This document shows, piece by piece, positions 35,771 through 49,597 of a stretch of 64,000 nt of DNA (positions are counted from its first letter, which is position 1; each line of letters starts with the position of its first letter). A program made the position numbers and the translations under genes. Source of the DNA: Paramacrobiotus metropolitanus (Eukaryota > Tardigrada > Eutardigrada > Parachela > Macrobiotidae); the NCBI RefSeq assembly GCF_019649055.1, contig NW_026570282.1:248001-312000 (forward strand). The letters run 5' to 3'. The notes under the pieces are model-generated. The model was given only the letters and a program-made list of their open reading frames with translations. It was not told the DNA's origin and did not search any database.

Positions 35771-38093
35771 GTGCGACGCTCTTGTTAGAAATCTATATTT
35801 CAATTTACAGGTGAATTCTGTTACCGGCTTTCCACGCCTTCTCAGAATCTAACTTGGTTGGAAGCATCTAACGAATGCGCGACAGCAAGAGCCGGACTAG
35901 TTTCTGTTCATACTTCCATCGAGAATGACTTTTTAATAACGCTGATGAAGGATCGGAATGAAAATGATTTCTGGACTGGCTTACACGCCATTCAGGGAGA
36001 CTACGACACATGGTACTGGAGTGATGAAACTCCATTCCGCTGGTACACGAACTGGCGACATGGCGAATACGATTATCCCAGCACGGTTAGTGGCTTGCAG
36101 TTATTAACACATCGTGATCTAAGCACAAAGAATAGGCACAGTTTTAAGAAAAAGACAGTGAACATTTGAAAATTGTTTACTACGACCACATCAGAGTTTT
36201 TTCAATAAAATGTCTGAAATTATTTTTTACCTACTGCATAGGATTACTGCGTAGCTATGGGAAGCAGACGCAACCAAGCCGGCAAATGGTACAAGATCAA
36301 ATGCGATCAGCGACGTGGATTCATATGCAAGGCACTCAAAGGTGACAAAAGAAAAATTACAGGAAACCGTTAACCTTTTCAGTTATATGTAATTACAGAC
36401 AGCAATTCCATCTTTCAGATCCTAATCTGCCGGTGCAACCACCGCCACAAAGTGCATGCCCTGCTGAATACACCCAGTTCGGGACGACCGCGTGTTATGC
36501 CGTTAGAAGGCTGGAAGATGGTCGTGCAACATGGCAAGATGCCCAACAAGCCTGCAAGAGTATCGGAGACGGTCATGGAGATCTTGCCACTGCCGAAGAT
36601 ATTTTCGATAACGCCAAATTCCGCATGATGCTGTGGGATTCGATGCAAGGGCGAAATCATTCGCACCACAATTTCACGGCATGGATCGGGATGAAGGAGC
36701 ATCTGGGATCGTTCACTTGGTTCAACGGCTGTCCCGTTGTGTTTTCTAACTTAGACAGTGTGTTTTTGAGACCAAGAGGAGATGCCTGCGTGCTTATGGA
36801 TCAACATGGCCGATGGTCCGCGCAAGAGTGTTCGGCACCGACGACGTATGCCGTCTGTGAACGTCGCTTAGGTAAGCAGTTCGTAAAATATTGCATGAAT
36901 TGTAATAAGTTGTTTCCAAAATAACACAAGCCTAATTATCTGGTTCTATAAAAAATTGAAATAGTTTTAAAAAAGACGTAATGCTACTGCCGACCGATGA
37001 CCAAATCAAATATATTATTAATTTGTTAATTGCATTTTTACAGCTGCATGCAAACCGGCCTTCAATCTGACTGACAACGGCTACTGCCCGAATGATTTCC
37101 CTCACGAGTGCTCCAATCGCTGTTTCCGTGTGGAAGTTATTCGCTCCCACAATAATCGTACAGAACACGTTGCTCGAAATTTGGCTCAACAACGCTGCCA
37201 ACAGTTGAACGATGGCCACGGCCGACTGGCTTCCATCCGCACAGAAGAAGAACAGCGCTGCTTGGAAAGATACCTTGACCATGCAGTCGGCCCAATGTGG
37301 ATTGGTTTGTACGAAGCACAACGAGAAAATGGCGACTACTACTGGAAATGGGAAGATGAAGGTCACACTTACCAAGCCTCATCCTTTGTAAACTGGGAAA
37401 CAGGTATACTTTTGTAATGTTCTATCTCTACTTTAGATTTATGAAAACCTAAGCTATATATACGGGTTACACTAGCAAAGTGACGTTCTGCGTCCTCGTT
37501 TCCCTGGTTTCTATATTATAACAATTTTATGCATTTATTTCTTTATACACTTATATTCTGCAGTCGTTTTTGTACTGCTAGTTCCTTATTTCTATTGTTC
37601 ATGAATTTTAGGGTATCCAACCGCATCCATAAGTGCGTTGTGGCGCGACGGTTGTGTTGAAATGAAGCCCGATGGTAAATGGGTGAACACCGAGTGCAAC
37701 ACCTACGATTCTCGTGGTTATGTATGCGAAAGCCGCAAAATCCATGACCCGACTGTGGAAAGGACAACCCGCAATACTCCACCGCCCACGATTGGGCCAA
37801 GTATCGGACCGATTGGGCAAGACGCCACTGATGGCATGTCCGGTGGAACGATTGCCGGAATCGTAATCGGAGTGCTGCTAGCTGTGGCTTTGGTAGGCGG
37901 TATTGGCTACGTTGTGGTCACCGGCCGCTCGGGCGCGGTGGTGAGTTCCGTACGGAGTGCCGGATCTCGAGTAGCCGATTCTGCGTCTAACCGGTGGAAA
38001 GGCTTTGGAAACAGCAATTATGAGCAACAGAGTGATAAACAACCTGTGGCAAATGATCCTGAATTTAATGGTCATTCTGATTCGTACTCTTAA
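28440..38093 (+). CDS. Twelve-CTLD transmembrane receptor, large copy 2
   Basis: About 2,008 residues with the same plan as large copy 1: signal peptide MRVQIVLAALLSLG, twelve CTLDs, TM (GIVIGVLLAVALVGGIGY) and tail ending SDSYS. CTLD9 carries RPR where others have QPD/EPN/EPS. CTLD5 has WIDL instead of WIGL. A private intron (34891-34994) splits CTLD8. CTLD12, linker, TM and tail share one last exon. A possible poly(A) signal AATAAA is at 38433. Exons: 28440-28479, 28536-28741, 28818-28939, 29352-29497, 29725-29827, 30088-30312, 30391-30539, 30604-30739, 31039-31130, 31211-31330, 31414-31524, 31588-31746, 31877-31965, 32037-32214, 32277-32480, 32577-32750, 33021-33200, 33278-33618, 33696-34349, 34566-34890, 34995-35111, 35202-35687, 35811-36085, 36242-36341, 36419-36871, 37044-37403, 37612-38093. 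Confidence 0.88.
29837..29902. repeat. Intronic tandem repeat in large copy 2
   Basis: Three copies of ACTTCAAATACTTAC, the last two nearly abutting, directly after the CTLD2 first-exon donor. Confidence 0.7.
35513..35521 (+). other. CTLD9 specificity motif replaced by RPR (large copy 2)
   Basis: Arg-Pro-Arg occupies the EPN/QPD position. The following GTERC and GRWEDHNC remain. Loss of the acidic/amide ligand pair should weaken classical Ca2+-dependent sugar binding. Confidence 0.75.
35740..35770. repeat. AT dinucleotide microsatellite
   Basis: About 30 bp of TA repeats with one phase slip, in the intron before the CTLD10 exon of large copy 2. Confidence 0.9.
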
Positions 38094-39021
38094 CATTAAT
38101 TAGATAATTGGCTCTGTTAACTGTGATTTGTTGTTCCGGGGACTGGACAGTGATGCAATTATTACTTCCGCTTAGGTACTCGTTATACGTATGCCGCAAG
38201 AAGGACATTGGACTGGACTTTGTATTATGTTAAGAGCTTAGAAATTGCGCTAAACTTTGTACAGCTTTAAGATGCCTTTGATTTATACCGGATGCCATAA
38301 ACTGACGTGGAAAGCAATGTTGTGGTATCTCTTCTTTATCAATGGTATCTCCTATTACAGCGCTAACCTAGTACACACGCTGTAATTCTATGGTATACAG
38401 GGTGTATACCGCTTAGTGCTCTGGTAATTCATAATAAAAGCGCAATTATGCGTGATAAGGAATTAAAGCGCAGCAGCTCTTGGACCCGGCGAACGGCTGG
38501 ACTCAATGTTTGGTAGCCGTGGAACCTTATCAGTAACCGTGGAACCTTAGAACCTTAACCTTGTCTTCTACGTATTCGGGCTCTGTTGGCACTTTTTATC
38601 ATGCACGGCGCTCGTGGCTATGATATTGCACAACTATCGTTAGACTTTTACAAACTTCAGTTCCTTTTGTTTATTTGTCACCCAACGCCAATAAATTACG
38701 ATGGTTACGATATGTCTATTCAATAACTGACTTACAACTAGTACAATATTAACTAAAATACATCGTAAATTTACCGCAGCACAATGGGATGCGGCAGAAA
38801 TTTACAGAAGAATGGCAATTAAAGCCAAACATGAAGATATAGAACGCATAGTGTATATCTACAATATCGGCTGTAAAGATAAAATACCAGGAAAATGATT
38901 TCTGATATTCAACTATTAGAAGTATTAGACAAAATTTTAAGATTTAGTGTTAAATTTTGGGCTTCTACGTATTCGCATTTCATTTTGGCCATGCAGCTGC
39001 TTCCGTAATACTGTAGCGGTA
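38094..39021. other. Intergenic between large copies 2 and 3
   Basis: 0.9 kb with 3' flank of copy 2 and promoter region of copy 3. Contains the block at 38624-38773 that resembles sequence upstream of copy 4. No coding segment seen. Confidence 0.6.
38624..38773 (+). promoter_or_regulatory. Upstream block shared with large copy 4
   Basis: ATTGCACAACTATCG, a CAATAAATTA stretch and TACATCGTAAATTT recur in the same order upstream of copy 4 (49181-49334). The block ends about 250 bp before the start codon. It could be a promoter element or a relic of duplication. Confidence 0.4.
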
Positions 39022-42000
39022 ATGGCTTCGTTAATAGTGCTGATGCTTACACTGGCATGGCTGGGGCCAGGTTAGCAAGTTCACTTTGCTGTATTTTTAG
39101 TACTGTTATATTTTTTGATTATGCGGAAATTTTGTTTTTATCGGTAGAATTAAATTTTATAAATGTTTTCTCCGTTTAGGCAGTTTTTTCGTTTCGGGTC
39201 TGCGTTGCCCTGGCCAGGACTGGTATTACCGAAAGGGCACGGATAAGTGCTACTATGTTATGGGGAAATATAGCAGCTCTAATCCGGATGGTTTCGATGG
39301 AGGCTTATCTGGTAGCAAAAATTTTGACAATTCCGTTGCAGCATGCAGAGCATTAGGAGGAAAAATACTCGTTTTGGAAGATTCTGAAGAGCTGGTAAGC
39401 GTACTGCCTGACAGCTTTGCTAACGTTAACCAGTATTGTTTTTACTGCATAAGAGCATTACTAATCATAAAGTGTTTCAGCAATGGCTATTGGAAAGCGT
39501 TTTTGTTTGACATTCTAATCTCATCACGCCAAAAGGTCACTAGAATTCGCACCCATATTCCTTGTTTTCAACAACTAAAAGTTTATTTGTAATGCCAAAG
39601 CATGTGCAACTGACGTATGTTTGCACCGTGGTGGATTATATAATACAGAGGAACGTTAACGTTCTGCGAGTCAGGACATCGTGCAGGTCTAATGAGTGCA
39701 GTTTTACTGCACTCGTCTAATACAGTTTTCTTATTAGGCGTTGCATGCGAACTTTTGGGCATTCACCTACCATCAGTAACGCATTTTGTCTATGGGCGCT
39801 TTCCCGTTAATAAAATACTTAAATCGCGAAGAAATTATGAAGAAACTAGAAGCCTCCGACAAAAGCCCTTCAACCTTAAACGAGTCAATATCAAAATACA
39901 AAATATAAAATCAAGCAGAAAATAAACAGAAACGTGAAGAAACAACAAAAACTATCTACAGTAACGATGCGCTAGAGAAAAGGCTTTACAAATAAATATC
40001 TGTAATATCTGCATAAAGCAGCCACGAACTTGGGATAGAACTATTAGTGGACAGAAGGGTTCAAGTAATAACCAACCGGTTACTGGCGCAGCCATTTTTA
40101 AATGTACTGAAGAAAGCCACACATACATACCAAAAGTCAAAGCGGGAACAATACTGATGATCATGATTCGTTAATATTGTTCCGCATTGACGAATGATCA
40201 CCGACAAACAAAGTCAATAAACTAAGGGCGGGGATGTAGATGCACACTTGCAACTAACAATTATTAGTAATCAGTTTGTTCTTGCACAAAATATTGTTTG
40301 ACCCAACAACAATTTTGCAAACACTGTTTTGATTTTGTTTTTAGAGTTGGCTTACTGCCAGACTGTCAGGAGGTAAGTTGAACAGTTCAATCTAATACTC
40401 TGTACGGTACGACCATAATACCTACAGTAACTGCTTGAAAAATTACCTTTCATTCAAACCTAATCACGTGATATTAATCAAACTGGATGCATAAAAAACG
40501 CAGCAAAGTACATATATGAAAACCAATATGATGGGTCTAGGACTAACAGTGACAGTTTACATGTTTTGTTAATCTTTAACGAATTTGTTAGACTACAGCT
40601 GGTTTTGGATGGGGTTGACCTATCAGAATAATCAATGGGAGTGGACCGACGGCGAAACTTTCAAACCATATACTGCAATACCAGGCTTGTATGATAATTT
40701 CCGTTCATATTTTTTCAGTTACAAGTAAAGCGTTGCTTTTGGGTGTTACGTTATATGAATTTTTAATTTTGTAATACAGAAATGTTGAACGTCCAACAAG
40801 TACTACACCGACATCGCAACGTGGAACTGTAAGATACACTTCCAACAGCACTTTCCAGGGATTTGTCTTCGCCAGTGATAGCGCGACATTCTCTAATGGA
40901 TACGTCTGCAAAGGAGACTGGAGTATGTAGCATAGCGAAAAAAAACCTTAGATAATCGGCAAAAAATTGAAAATTGATCGGCAAACCCCATTTTAGTACT
41001 TTATACAGAAAGCAGATTACATGTTCTGAGTATTTTTGTAGGCGGTCGTCCATGGTGCAAAACAGAAGAAGGCTACGTTTATCATGATGGTCGCTGTTTC
41101 CGCCCGGTATACGACCCTGCGGGATTTGTTGGTGCAGAAGCCCAGTGTTTGTATGTTCGGTTAATTACTAAAACAGTACAAAGTTTCACAAAACACTTGC
41201 TTTTGTTATTCAGCGCCGATGGAGGGTATCTCCCCGTTCCACGAACAGCGGAAATCAACAATCGAATGTCGTACTGGTTTCGTACTTACTTCAAAGCCAA
41301 ACAAACGTGGCTGGGAATCCAGATCTGGAACAAAAACGCCTCAACGACAGCCGACAATCTGCACTGGATGGATGGCACTCCACTGAAAAATACATCAGCA
41401 AGTCTTTGGCCAACAAGCGTTGACTCATACGTTAGGTATACTTCTATATTTTGAATCGCTCGCATCGAACTTTTTAAATAAATTAATCTGTATTCCAAAA
41501 CTGTAAGTTTAACTAGTTTACGAGAAAGCAGGTAGCACCAAGCAGCAAGATGAAACCTCTCTAAAAATTTAATACAAGTTTGTGAGCAGGGACCTACCAA
41601 ACGGAAACAATTACTGCGGTGAATACAATACAAATTCTGGCTATTACGGCGGAGAGTTTGGGTGGACCTGGATTGAAGCCAAAGACGATTGGGCCTTTAC
41701 TGCCAACTGTACCTCGCCTAGGCCATACGTATGCGAATCACCTTTAAGTAAGCAGGAGAAAGCAAATTCAAAATTTTGGGTTTAAATATTTGCAGACACC
41801 AGACAAACAAAAGCAACTGCTTGCTTAATAATACGTAAGAGCTACGGTGAAAGTTTGACTGGCTTGCAGATAAATGCCCCTACGGATGGCATCAGTCTGG
41901 GGACATGTGCTATCAAATCAATTTGGGAGATGAGGGCCTGAAAAATTGGGCGAATGCTCAGACCACCTGTCGGCAAAAAGGAGGCGAGCTAGTGACCATT

Positions 42001-45000
42001 AAAGAGTAAGTGGAACCGGCAATCACAAACGACCAAAGGTCATCCTTGTATTACAATCGAACCTTACGACTGTGTGGGCGATGTGTACAGTGTATTCAAA
42101 AGCATCTATATCGCGGATTTGATCTGGAAGTACGGCATCCACGATTGGGAAGACGGGACACAGCATGAAAACTACTGGATTGGCCTGAAAGGTAATAAAG
42201 TGCACTTGAAACCGGTGGCAGCGATGTACACAAATACAGTATGCATTCGCCGCTAAAAACTGCTGCATTCCAGGCAGTGATAACGGATACGTTTGGCCGG
42301 ATGGATCAGTTACGAATTACACGAATTGGTATAATCAGGTTCAGCCTGCGAATAATCCAAACATGTGTGTTTACATTGCCTTTGATCGTCGCAGTAAGTA
42401 ATCGCACTTTATTATGCTTAAAATCCATTCCTGTTTGTTTTAAGACATATTTTTAATTGGCATCTCACAATATATGTATAATCCCCTTTCAGCCAATGCA
42501 ACGGGAACTTGGCAAGTGACGCAATGTACACAACCGCAAGGCTTCATTTGCGAAGCGCATCACACGGCAAATATCCAGCCAGACGAAGTCGTTATCAGTA
42601 AGAAAAACCTCATTCTCGCTTTGTTAATATTTTGTACGACATTTTCGGTCTTGATACAGGTGCACACACCTGCGAGGCACCTTTTGTATCCTTCCATGAA
42701 GGATGTTTCCTAGCCATGACAGAAGAGAAAACATACGAAGAAGCCAGTCAAGACTGCATCAGCAAACAATCCCGATTGGCCATAATTCGAAACCGCGGAG
42801 AAAACTCTTTTCTTTCCGGTAATCCGCCCATGTAATTGATTGGTTTTATTCGCTGCTGTAGTGTTGCCCTTCATCCAGATAAAGTAACCAAAGACTCCTG
42901 GATTGGTATGCGAGTCAGCGGCAGTACGGGCTCTTCCACATCCGCTTCCGGATTCCAGTATACGTACAGCAACGGCGACATTGTAAATAATAATATTGGC
43001 AATTTGGCGATACAGACTCTTGTAAACAATTGACTGCCCGCACCCTCGGCATTGCAAAATATGTTGTATCCATGCAATCATGTTTCTAAAAAAATTGACT
43101 GCCCAATAACAAACGATGCAATCATTACAACAACAAGGTACTTACTAAGAACTTTTTTGTCAGGCTGGCGCTGGATTTTACCAGGACTTCACGGACACGT
43201 ACAGTATAACAGTGTCCGACAGTTTCGACCGATTCTGTGTAGCTATAGCGGGCCCCGGAAGCACATTCCAGTACGGATCATTTTCCAGTACACCGTATCG
43301 AGGGGAGTGGTATCATGCCAACTGCAACCTGAAGCGTGGCTATGTGTGTTGGCACGAAGGAAGTAAGCTCGCTTGAATTAATGTTTTTGGCGCAATACTA
43401 CTGTATAACATCGGTGATTTTATTAATCGTGAATATCGGTGAATTAGATTACACTGCTTACATTTAATTTTTATGTCGATGCTCCTGCAGAGACTGTTTT
43501 GTCTACGCCTCAAGTTTCTGCGATTCAGTTTACATTTGCCACATTCATCTTTTCACACGCACAACCGGCTTGATGCATGTTTTATTCAACTTTATCCAGA
43601 AATCAAGCACTACGTTTTCGTACTGTATGTATTTATCTTATGATTAACGTTTTGTGCTAGCCCTTATCGAAGCTCCCGTAACGGAGGACGTATCCGATCC
43701 TCATTGTGGAGCGGGATGGTTTCGAAATGGACCGCAGTGTTACAAGGTCATGCCCACGGTGTCCACATGGCGCTCTGCAAAAGCCACTTGTCAAGGAATG
43801 AGCGATAATGCCGATCTCTTATGGTTTACTACCCAAGAAGAAGAGAATTTTGTCAGAAGTATGCCGGAGTTAATTTTATAAAAACTTTGCAGCTGGGAGA
43901 TTTTCGTTTTTTTAGCACAACTTCAGCAATACTATTCGCATATACCACACGGTTTCTGGATCAATCTGTACGCCGAACAAGCCAATGCTTGGTACTCACC
44001 GTATAGAGATTACGCAAACAAAAACTATCTTCCGTTTGCGGTGAGCAACTGGGCGGAAGGTAAGCATGAGCTGACTAAATTCGCAAGTAAGCAGATACCA
44101 TGATTTGCTCTTCTACAGGCCAACCAACTCCTGACGGTGGTACATACAGTTCTTCTTACACACAATGTGCACGAATTACATCAGTCTCTTCCGGTAAGTG
44201 GAACGCCTCCAGATGCCTACAACTACACGCGTCAATATGCAAAAAGACCATCGAAAGCCTGGTAACACCGGCGCCAACAACTGCTCTACCATCTCTTGCT
44301 CCAGGTTGGTACATGATAGCTTACTTTGGTCTCAGTGTATGATTATTTTAGAAAACGTGTGGCAGATAAATTCAGCGCTTTTACACATGCGTTTACTGTG
44401 CAGACCAACAACTTGGATGTCCTTCACACTGGCATGCCATTACCGGCCGCTGCGTTAGGATCAGCATAATTCCAGCCGACTGGGCCACTGCCCGTCAAGC
44501 ATGTCGAAACGAAGGAGGATACCTGGCTGACTTCAAAGACGAAAACGAATTCATGTATTTCAAAGGATTTTCCGTTGGTAGTTGGATAGGCCTAAACAGT
44601 ATCAACGCCCAAAGTAATCCTCGAGCGTTTACCTGGACTAGTGGTGCAGCAGTAACCTTCGTTCCATGGGATGTTCAGTCGCCTAACAGCCATGGTGCTG
44701 GAGCATGGACCAATGATACCAACTGCGCCGCTGTCAGTCCAGGAGTAAGAACCCTTATCATCGTTGATTCTCTTTCCATGACGTGCCCTTTGACTCATGT
44801 TTGATTAACTTTTGTTTTTTAGGGCGTTACAGTTTATCCATGCCATGAGAGAAAATCCTACGTTTGCGAGAAGGAGATGGTCCCCGTAACCGGAAGTGCT
44901 ACGGTGGAAATCCCCCACTCTCGTGGCTGTCTACGATGGGGTGTCGGTTTCCACGAGTCGTGCTACTACTTTGGCCAGGATCCCAGTAACACACAGATCG

Positions 45001-48000
45001 GAAGCAAACCGCCGATGGATTTCGACAGCGCTCGTGCGTTTTGTCGTCAACACTTTGGTGCATCTGCTGACCTGGTCATCCTGAACGATGGTACGGAAGA
45101 AAGAGAATTTATTAACACCCATATTGCGCGCACAGGAGAGGAATACTGGATTGGCCTGAAAGAAGACCGTGAACCGTGGAACGCGTTTAAAAAATGGGTG
45201 GATGGGTCAAGTGTTGGCTCAACAAACTGGGCGTTCGGCCAACCTGCCGTGACGAATGAAGGGTTCAAAGGATGTGTGGCAATGCACGGTTCCATTGCTG
45301 AACACGGAACCATTATGCCAGGAGATTGGTATGTGGCTTCCTGCACCGAGCGAAAGATTGCCCTCTGCAAAGCGGACAGCACTTTCCATCCGTCTCACCC
45401 AACAGCCAACCCCTCGACACCTTCGCCCAACGGGTGCCCTCAGGGATGGAGCACCAAACCGGAAATCGAAACATGTTTTAAGGTGAGATCTACTTTAGCA
45501 ATGTTAAGTTATACAGTTCTGGCTAGTAACCTCCTTAACACTGGGCTTATGTGGCTAGAGTTATCGTGGAGACCAAGGAAGTAACGGGATACACAAATTA
45601 TCTTGGCAAGCAGCCGAAGATTTCTGCAGGCGATTCAAAGGGGGTCATCTGGCGTCGATAAACAGTGAAGCCGAGCAAAGCACAGTTTACATGCTTATAT
45701 ACGGGGACATGAACTGGATTGGTCTGCGACAAAACCCCAACGCTCAAAACCGTTGGGAGTGGTCAGATGGGAAAGGACTGACTACGTCTAACTGGCATTC
45801 GGAAATCAGTCACACTAACCCTTACACGTCCAACTGTGTTGGATTCCGCTCCAGTGGAGAATGGGTCCCACAAAGCTGTGAACTGGGCAACGGATGGGTG
45901 TGTGAAGTACCAAAGGATGTCTACTATCCTGGTCAAATAGTGGAAGAGTTTCCCACTGGCATTCCTATCAACCGTAAGTTCAGTGACATTCCAGATGTTT
46001 CGTTATTGCAAAACTCGAAGCACTGCAGCTGAATTACTATCTTTCGTGTTTTCTAGATACCTGCGGTACATCTTCTAGCGATGGCGCGTGGTACTTTGAT
46101 TCGCAGTCCCAGGAATGTGTCTATATTTCTTTGAAAACCGATAGCTGGGAAAACGCGCAAGTCACCTGTGAAAGCATGAATACTAACTTGATAACGGTGA
46201 CCACTACAAACTATCAGTTTCTGCTGCTGAAAATTGCCCAAACAATCACTTCAAATACATACAGCAGCGGACGAGACTATTGGATCGGCTTGAGAATGAT
46301 TGATATCGCGAACAAGGAGTACGGATGGGTAGATGGACATCCTTCATTCTTCCGACCGTGGGATGTAAATGAGCCTAATGGCCGTGGCACGGAACGATGT
46401 ATTTCCCAGAATTCCATCAGTGGCAAATGGCGCGATCACAACTGTGCTCGCACTCTTCATTTCATCTGTGCCAAGACGAACCGGATAAGACCCGTTACGA
46501 CTCCGAGTCCCGTTGGAGGAAATTGCCGAACTGGCTGGACTGAGCATGGTAAACAGTGTGTTTGATAATCCATGCGTAAAGATCAATAAGGTTCCAATGG
46601 ATATATTTCCTTACATTAGGACACAATTGCTATTACTTCTCCAAGAACGAGAGTAAAACTTGGGAACAAGCTCATCAAGCCTGTATACAGCTTCATCCTG
46701 GATCCAGTGACCTTGTTTCAATACACAGTTCAATCGAGAACGATTTCATAGTGACGAGAATGAAAGGTCAACACCATAGGGGCTACTGGATTGGTTTGCA
46801 TGAGGTGCAGGTCGATACGTACTCCTATACCTTCGTGTGGTCCGATCAAAGCCAGATACGATACAATAACTGGCATTTCTCTGAGCCCCTTTACGATTAT
46901 GGCACCAGGGTAAGTGAAATTCCTCAGTAAATAGATTTGTAGCCATAAAGATTGAAGCAAAGCTTTAAAAACTTTTCAGTTTGATTCCTTGCCGTAGTTC
47001 TAATACTGATGCTTTTGAGCGCTCTTATTATTTTAATTCGAACAGGACAGAGCTATTGAAATTCGCGGTGATCATAACCGTGCCGGAAGATGGCAAGTGC
47101 TCAAATCAGATCAAACGCGAGATTACATTTGTAAAGCAAAAAAAGGTACTGTCAAATTTACGGCAAACACGATAAAACACAGCAGATGCTTAGTTATCGA
47201 AAATTCAGTATGTGCTGACGAAGATTGTATGTTGGAGATCCCGGTGCGCCACCGCAGACCGTAACTAATAACTGTCGATCCGGTTACACCCAACTGGGAG
47301 AGAATGGAGCGTGCTTCTCGGTGATAGCATTACCCGATGGACGGGACAACTGGCAAAACGCCAAGGATGCCTGCACCACCGGTGATGGCTACGGCAAGCT
47401 GGCGACAGCGGTGGATGTTTACGACAACGCCCAATTCCGTGTATTGCTGCACCAGGCTTATCGCATTAACAATCACAGCGGCCACGCCTGGATCGGCATG
47501 CAGAGTCACGTGCACAATTTCGCTTGGTACAATGGATGTCCAGTAGTGTATTCCAACTTCCTGACGATGCTGCCGCCTGGTAATAACTCGGATCACTGTG
47601 TGTCCATGAACCATGACGGCAAATGGATCGTCCAGAACTGCACTGATAGCGTTCATTATGCTGTTTGTGAGCATAGAACAGGTGCGTCCTCCCTCTCTTG
47701 AAGATGGTGTAAACACTTGTGTACTATTTGTGCATCCCACTAAACAGCAATGTGTTCAATATTGGATAATCCCTTTTAGAGCCATGTCCGGCGGTTTTCA
47801 ATATCACCGACAATAACATGTACTGTCCAGTCGATTTTCCAACCGAATGCAACACCATGTGCTACCGTGTTCAGACTAAATCCCATCAGAACAACCAGTC
47901 CATCCATGTGGATACCTTCCAAAGAGCGAAACAGCAGTGCGAAAAGTTGGGTGGACGACTCGCATCCATCCGTAACGAAGAAGAACAGAAATGCTTAGAG

Positions 48001-48679
48001 AAATATATTCATCACTCCACCGATGGTATGTGGATTGGTTTGTATGAGGCGTTAGATCCATCGGGTGAATATGTCTGGAAATGGGAAGATGAAGGAGCCG
48101 GATTCGGATTTTCATCGTACACTAACTGGGAGAGCGGTATTTACAAAAATTGCAAAAAATTTGTTGCACAGTGGATAATGGTCCTGAGGTATAATTTTTC
48201 ATTTCTCCATTGCGCTAGGCAAACCTACAAACAATAGCGGTTTGATGTATACAGCGAAACGCTGTGCGGAAATTTTTCCCAATGGGACATGGAACAATCT
48301 GGCATGCGACAATTATGATTCCAGAGGCATGATATGCGAAATCCGCAAAGTGCGTTCTGAAATTGGCCGCTTAACAACTAGTAGACCGTTTGGAGTGACC
48401 GATCCGCCCAGCTCCTCCGGCATGTTGGGCGGGTCAATTGCTGGCATCGTAATCGGTGTGCTGTTGGGTGTGGCTGTGGTCGGAGGCGTTGCGTATGTTG
48501 TTGTCACCGGCAAGACTGGAGCGGTGGTTGGATCCGTTCGGAGCGCTGGAAGCCGTATTAAGTCGACGGCTTCGGAGAAATGGTCCGGATTCGGGAATCG
48601 CAACTATAGCCAGTACGATAATGATCAGAATCCGGTGGTGAACAAGGACGATTACATCGGTGGTGACTCGTATACTTGA
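39022..48679 (+). CDS. Twelve-CTLD transmembrane receptor, large copy 3
   Basis: About 2,010 residues. Signal peptide MASLIVLMLTLAWLGPG. CTLD9 has the mannose-type EPN motif. CTLD10 has lost both inner cysteines (exon 47046-47145). CTLD5 reads WINL. TM GIVIGVLLGVAVVGGVAY with a GxxxGxxxG zipper; tail ends YIGGDSYT. A 28-nt exon (40345-40372) in CTLD1 is shared only with copy 4. CTLD11-12 is nearly identical to copy 4. Exons: 39022-39070, 39180-39394, 40345-40372, 40592-40688, 40780-40922, 41042-41150, 41214-41435, 41590-41747, 41870-42005, 42091-42191, 42274-42393, 42493-42597, 42660-42818, 42879-42982, 43164-43362, 43661-43858, 43916-44059, 44119-44304, 44404-44744, 44823-45482, 45559-45973, 46057-46548, 46620-46909, 47046-47145, 47238-47681, 47780-48136, 48219-48679. 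Confidence 0.88.
46371..46379 (+). other. CTLD9 sugar-specificity motif EPN (large copy 3)
   Basis: Glu-Pro-Asn in VNEPNGRGTERC, followed by GKWRDHNC. EPN is the mannose-type motif. Four of the five usual Ca2+ ligands of site 2 are present; the Asn of WND is Arg here. Confidence 0.8.
47270..48136 (+). repeat. Near-identical tract shared with large copy 4
   Basis: CTLD11, the following intron in part, and most of CTLD12 match 57272-58130. By eye there are about 16 differences in the first 410 bp and about 10 in the 357-nt CTLD12 exon. The preceding CTLD10 exon is far more diverged. Confidence 0.85.
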
Positions 48680-49597
48680 TTCCGTGGCGCTTTTAATTCT
48701 CTTGGACTTTTTGCAAATTTTTGTTATAATGAGAAACGTTTTTCCAACTGAGCAACTACAATGTTAAACTTCTGTTTCATTGAAACATTGTCAGAAGGTT
48801 CGAAGTGTACAGTGTGAAGATGGCTGGAAAAATGTGAGTTATGTATTTAACTGAATGAAATTTTAATTCAATTTTATCGCTCTAAGTGGTTTAAAGAAAA
48901 CTTTTCGTTATATTTTCAAGGATCCATCGTCCCAAAAATAACTGCGGTAAATAAAAGTATGTACATGAATACATGCAGACATCGTGCCTAATACCGTAAC
49001 CTGCCAAATGCCTTAACGCTTATCGGTTACGAAGATAAGGTGCGCTTTCGACTTTATTTTCCGCTGTTTCACGGTCAAGATCTGTCAGTTACAACCGTTC
49101 ATGGCTAACTTGCCCCTTATCAGAACTTTCTGCTAACTAATTAAACCTCGGCAGCATTTTATCTGGGCACCCGAATAAGCATTGCACAACTGTCGGTATA
49201 CTTCCGTTCGCAAATTGCATTCTCTTTCTTTGCATGCCATCTAAAACCAATAAATTATCCTGATTTCTAATCCCGTCCATTCGGTGTCCCACACACTAAC
49301 GACTCTGCCTTAAAACAAATACATCATAAATTTTGCACCGTCAGTTTTGTACATCAAAAGGACAATTCTCGCGGTTGAAATTTGCAGACAATAAGATAAA
49401 AAGTGGCAGAAATTAGTAATAAAGTTGTTTGAGTATCGGTTGGCAGCCGATAACGGCACGGACTACAAAATTTTAAATCCTACTAATAAATATGCCAGCA
49501 CAATAAATAGTCTACATTTTTAAACTTAATTTTGCTGTGGGATAAAGTGTTAACGAGAATTTAGTTCCACTATTCTAACACTTCATTTTCGCACGTA
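48680..49597. other. Intergenic between large copies 3 and 4
   Basis: 0.9 kb; 3' flank of copy 3, then the shared upstream block at 49181-49334 and the promoter region of copy 4. No coding segment seen. Confidence 0.6.
49181..49334 (+). promoter_or_regulatory. Upstream block shared with large copy 3
   Basis: ATTGCACAACTGTCGG, CCAATAAATTA and TACATCATAAATTTT occur in the order and spacing found upstream of copy 3. Ends about 260 bp before the ATG. Confidence 0.4.
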
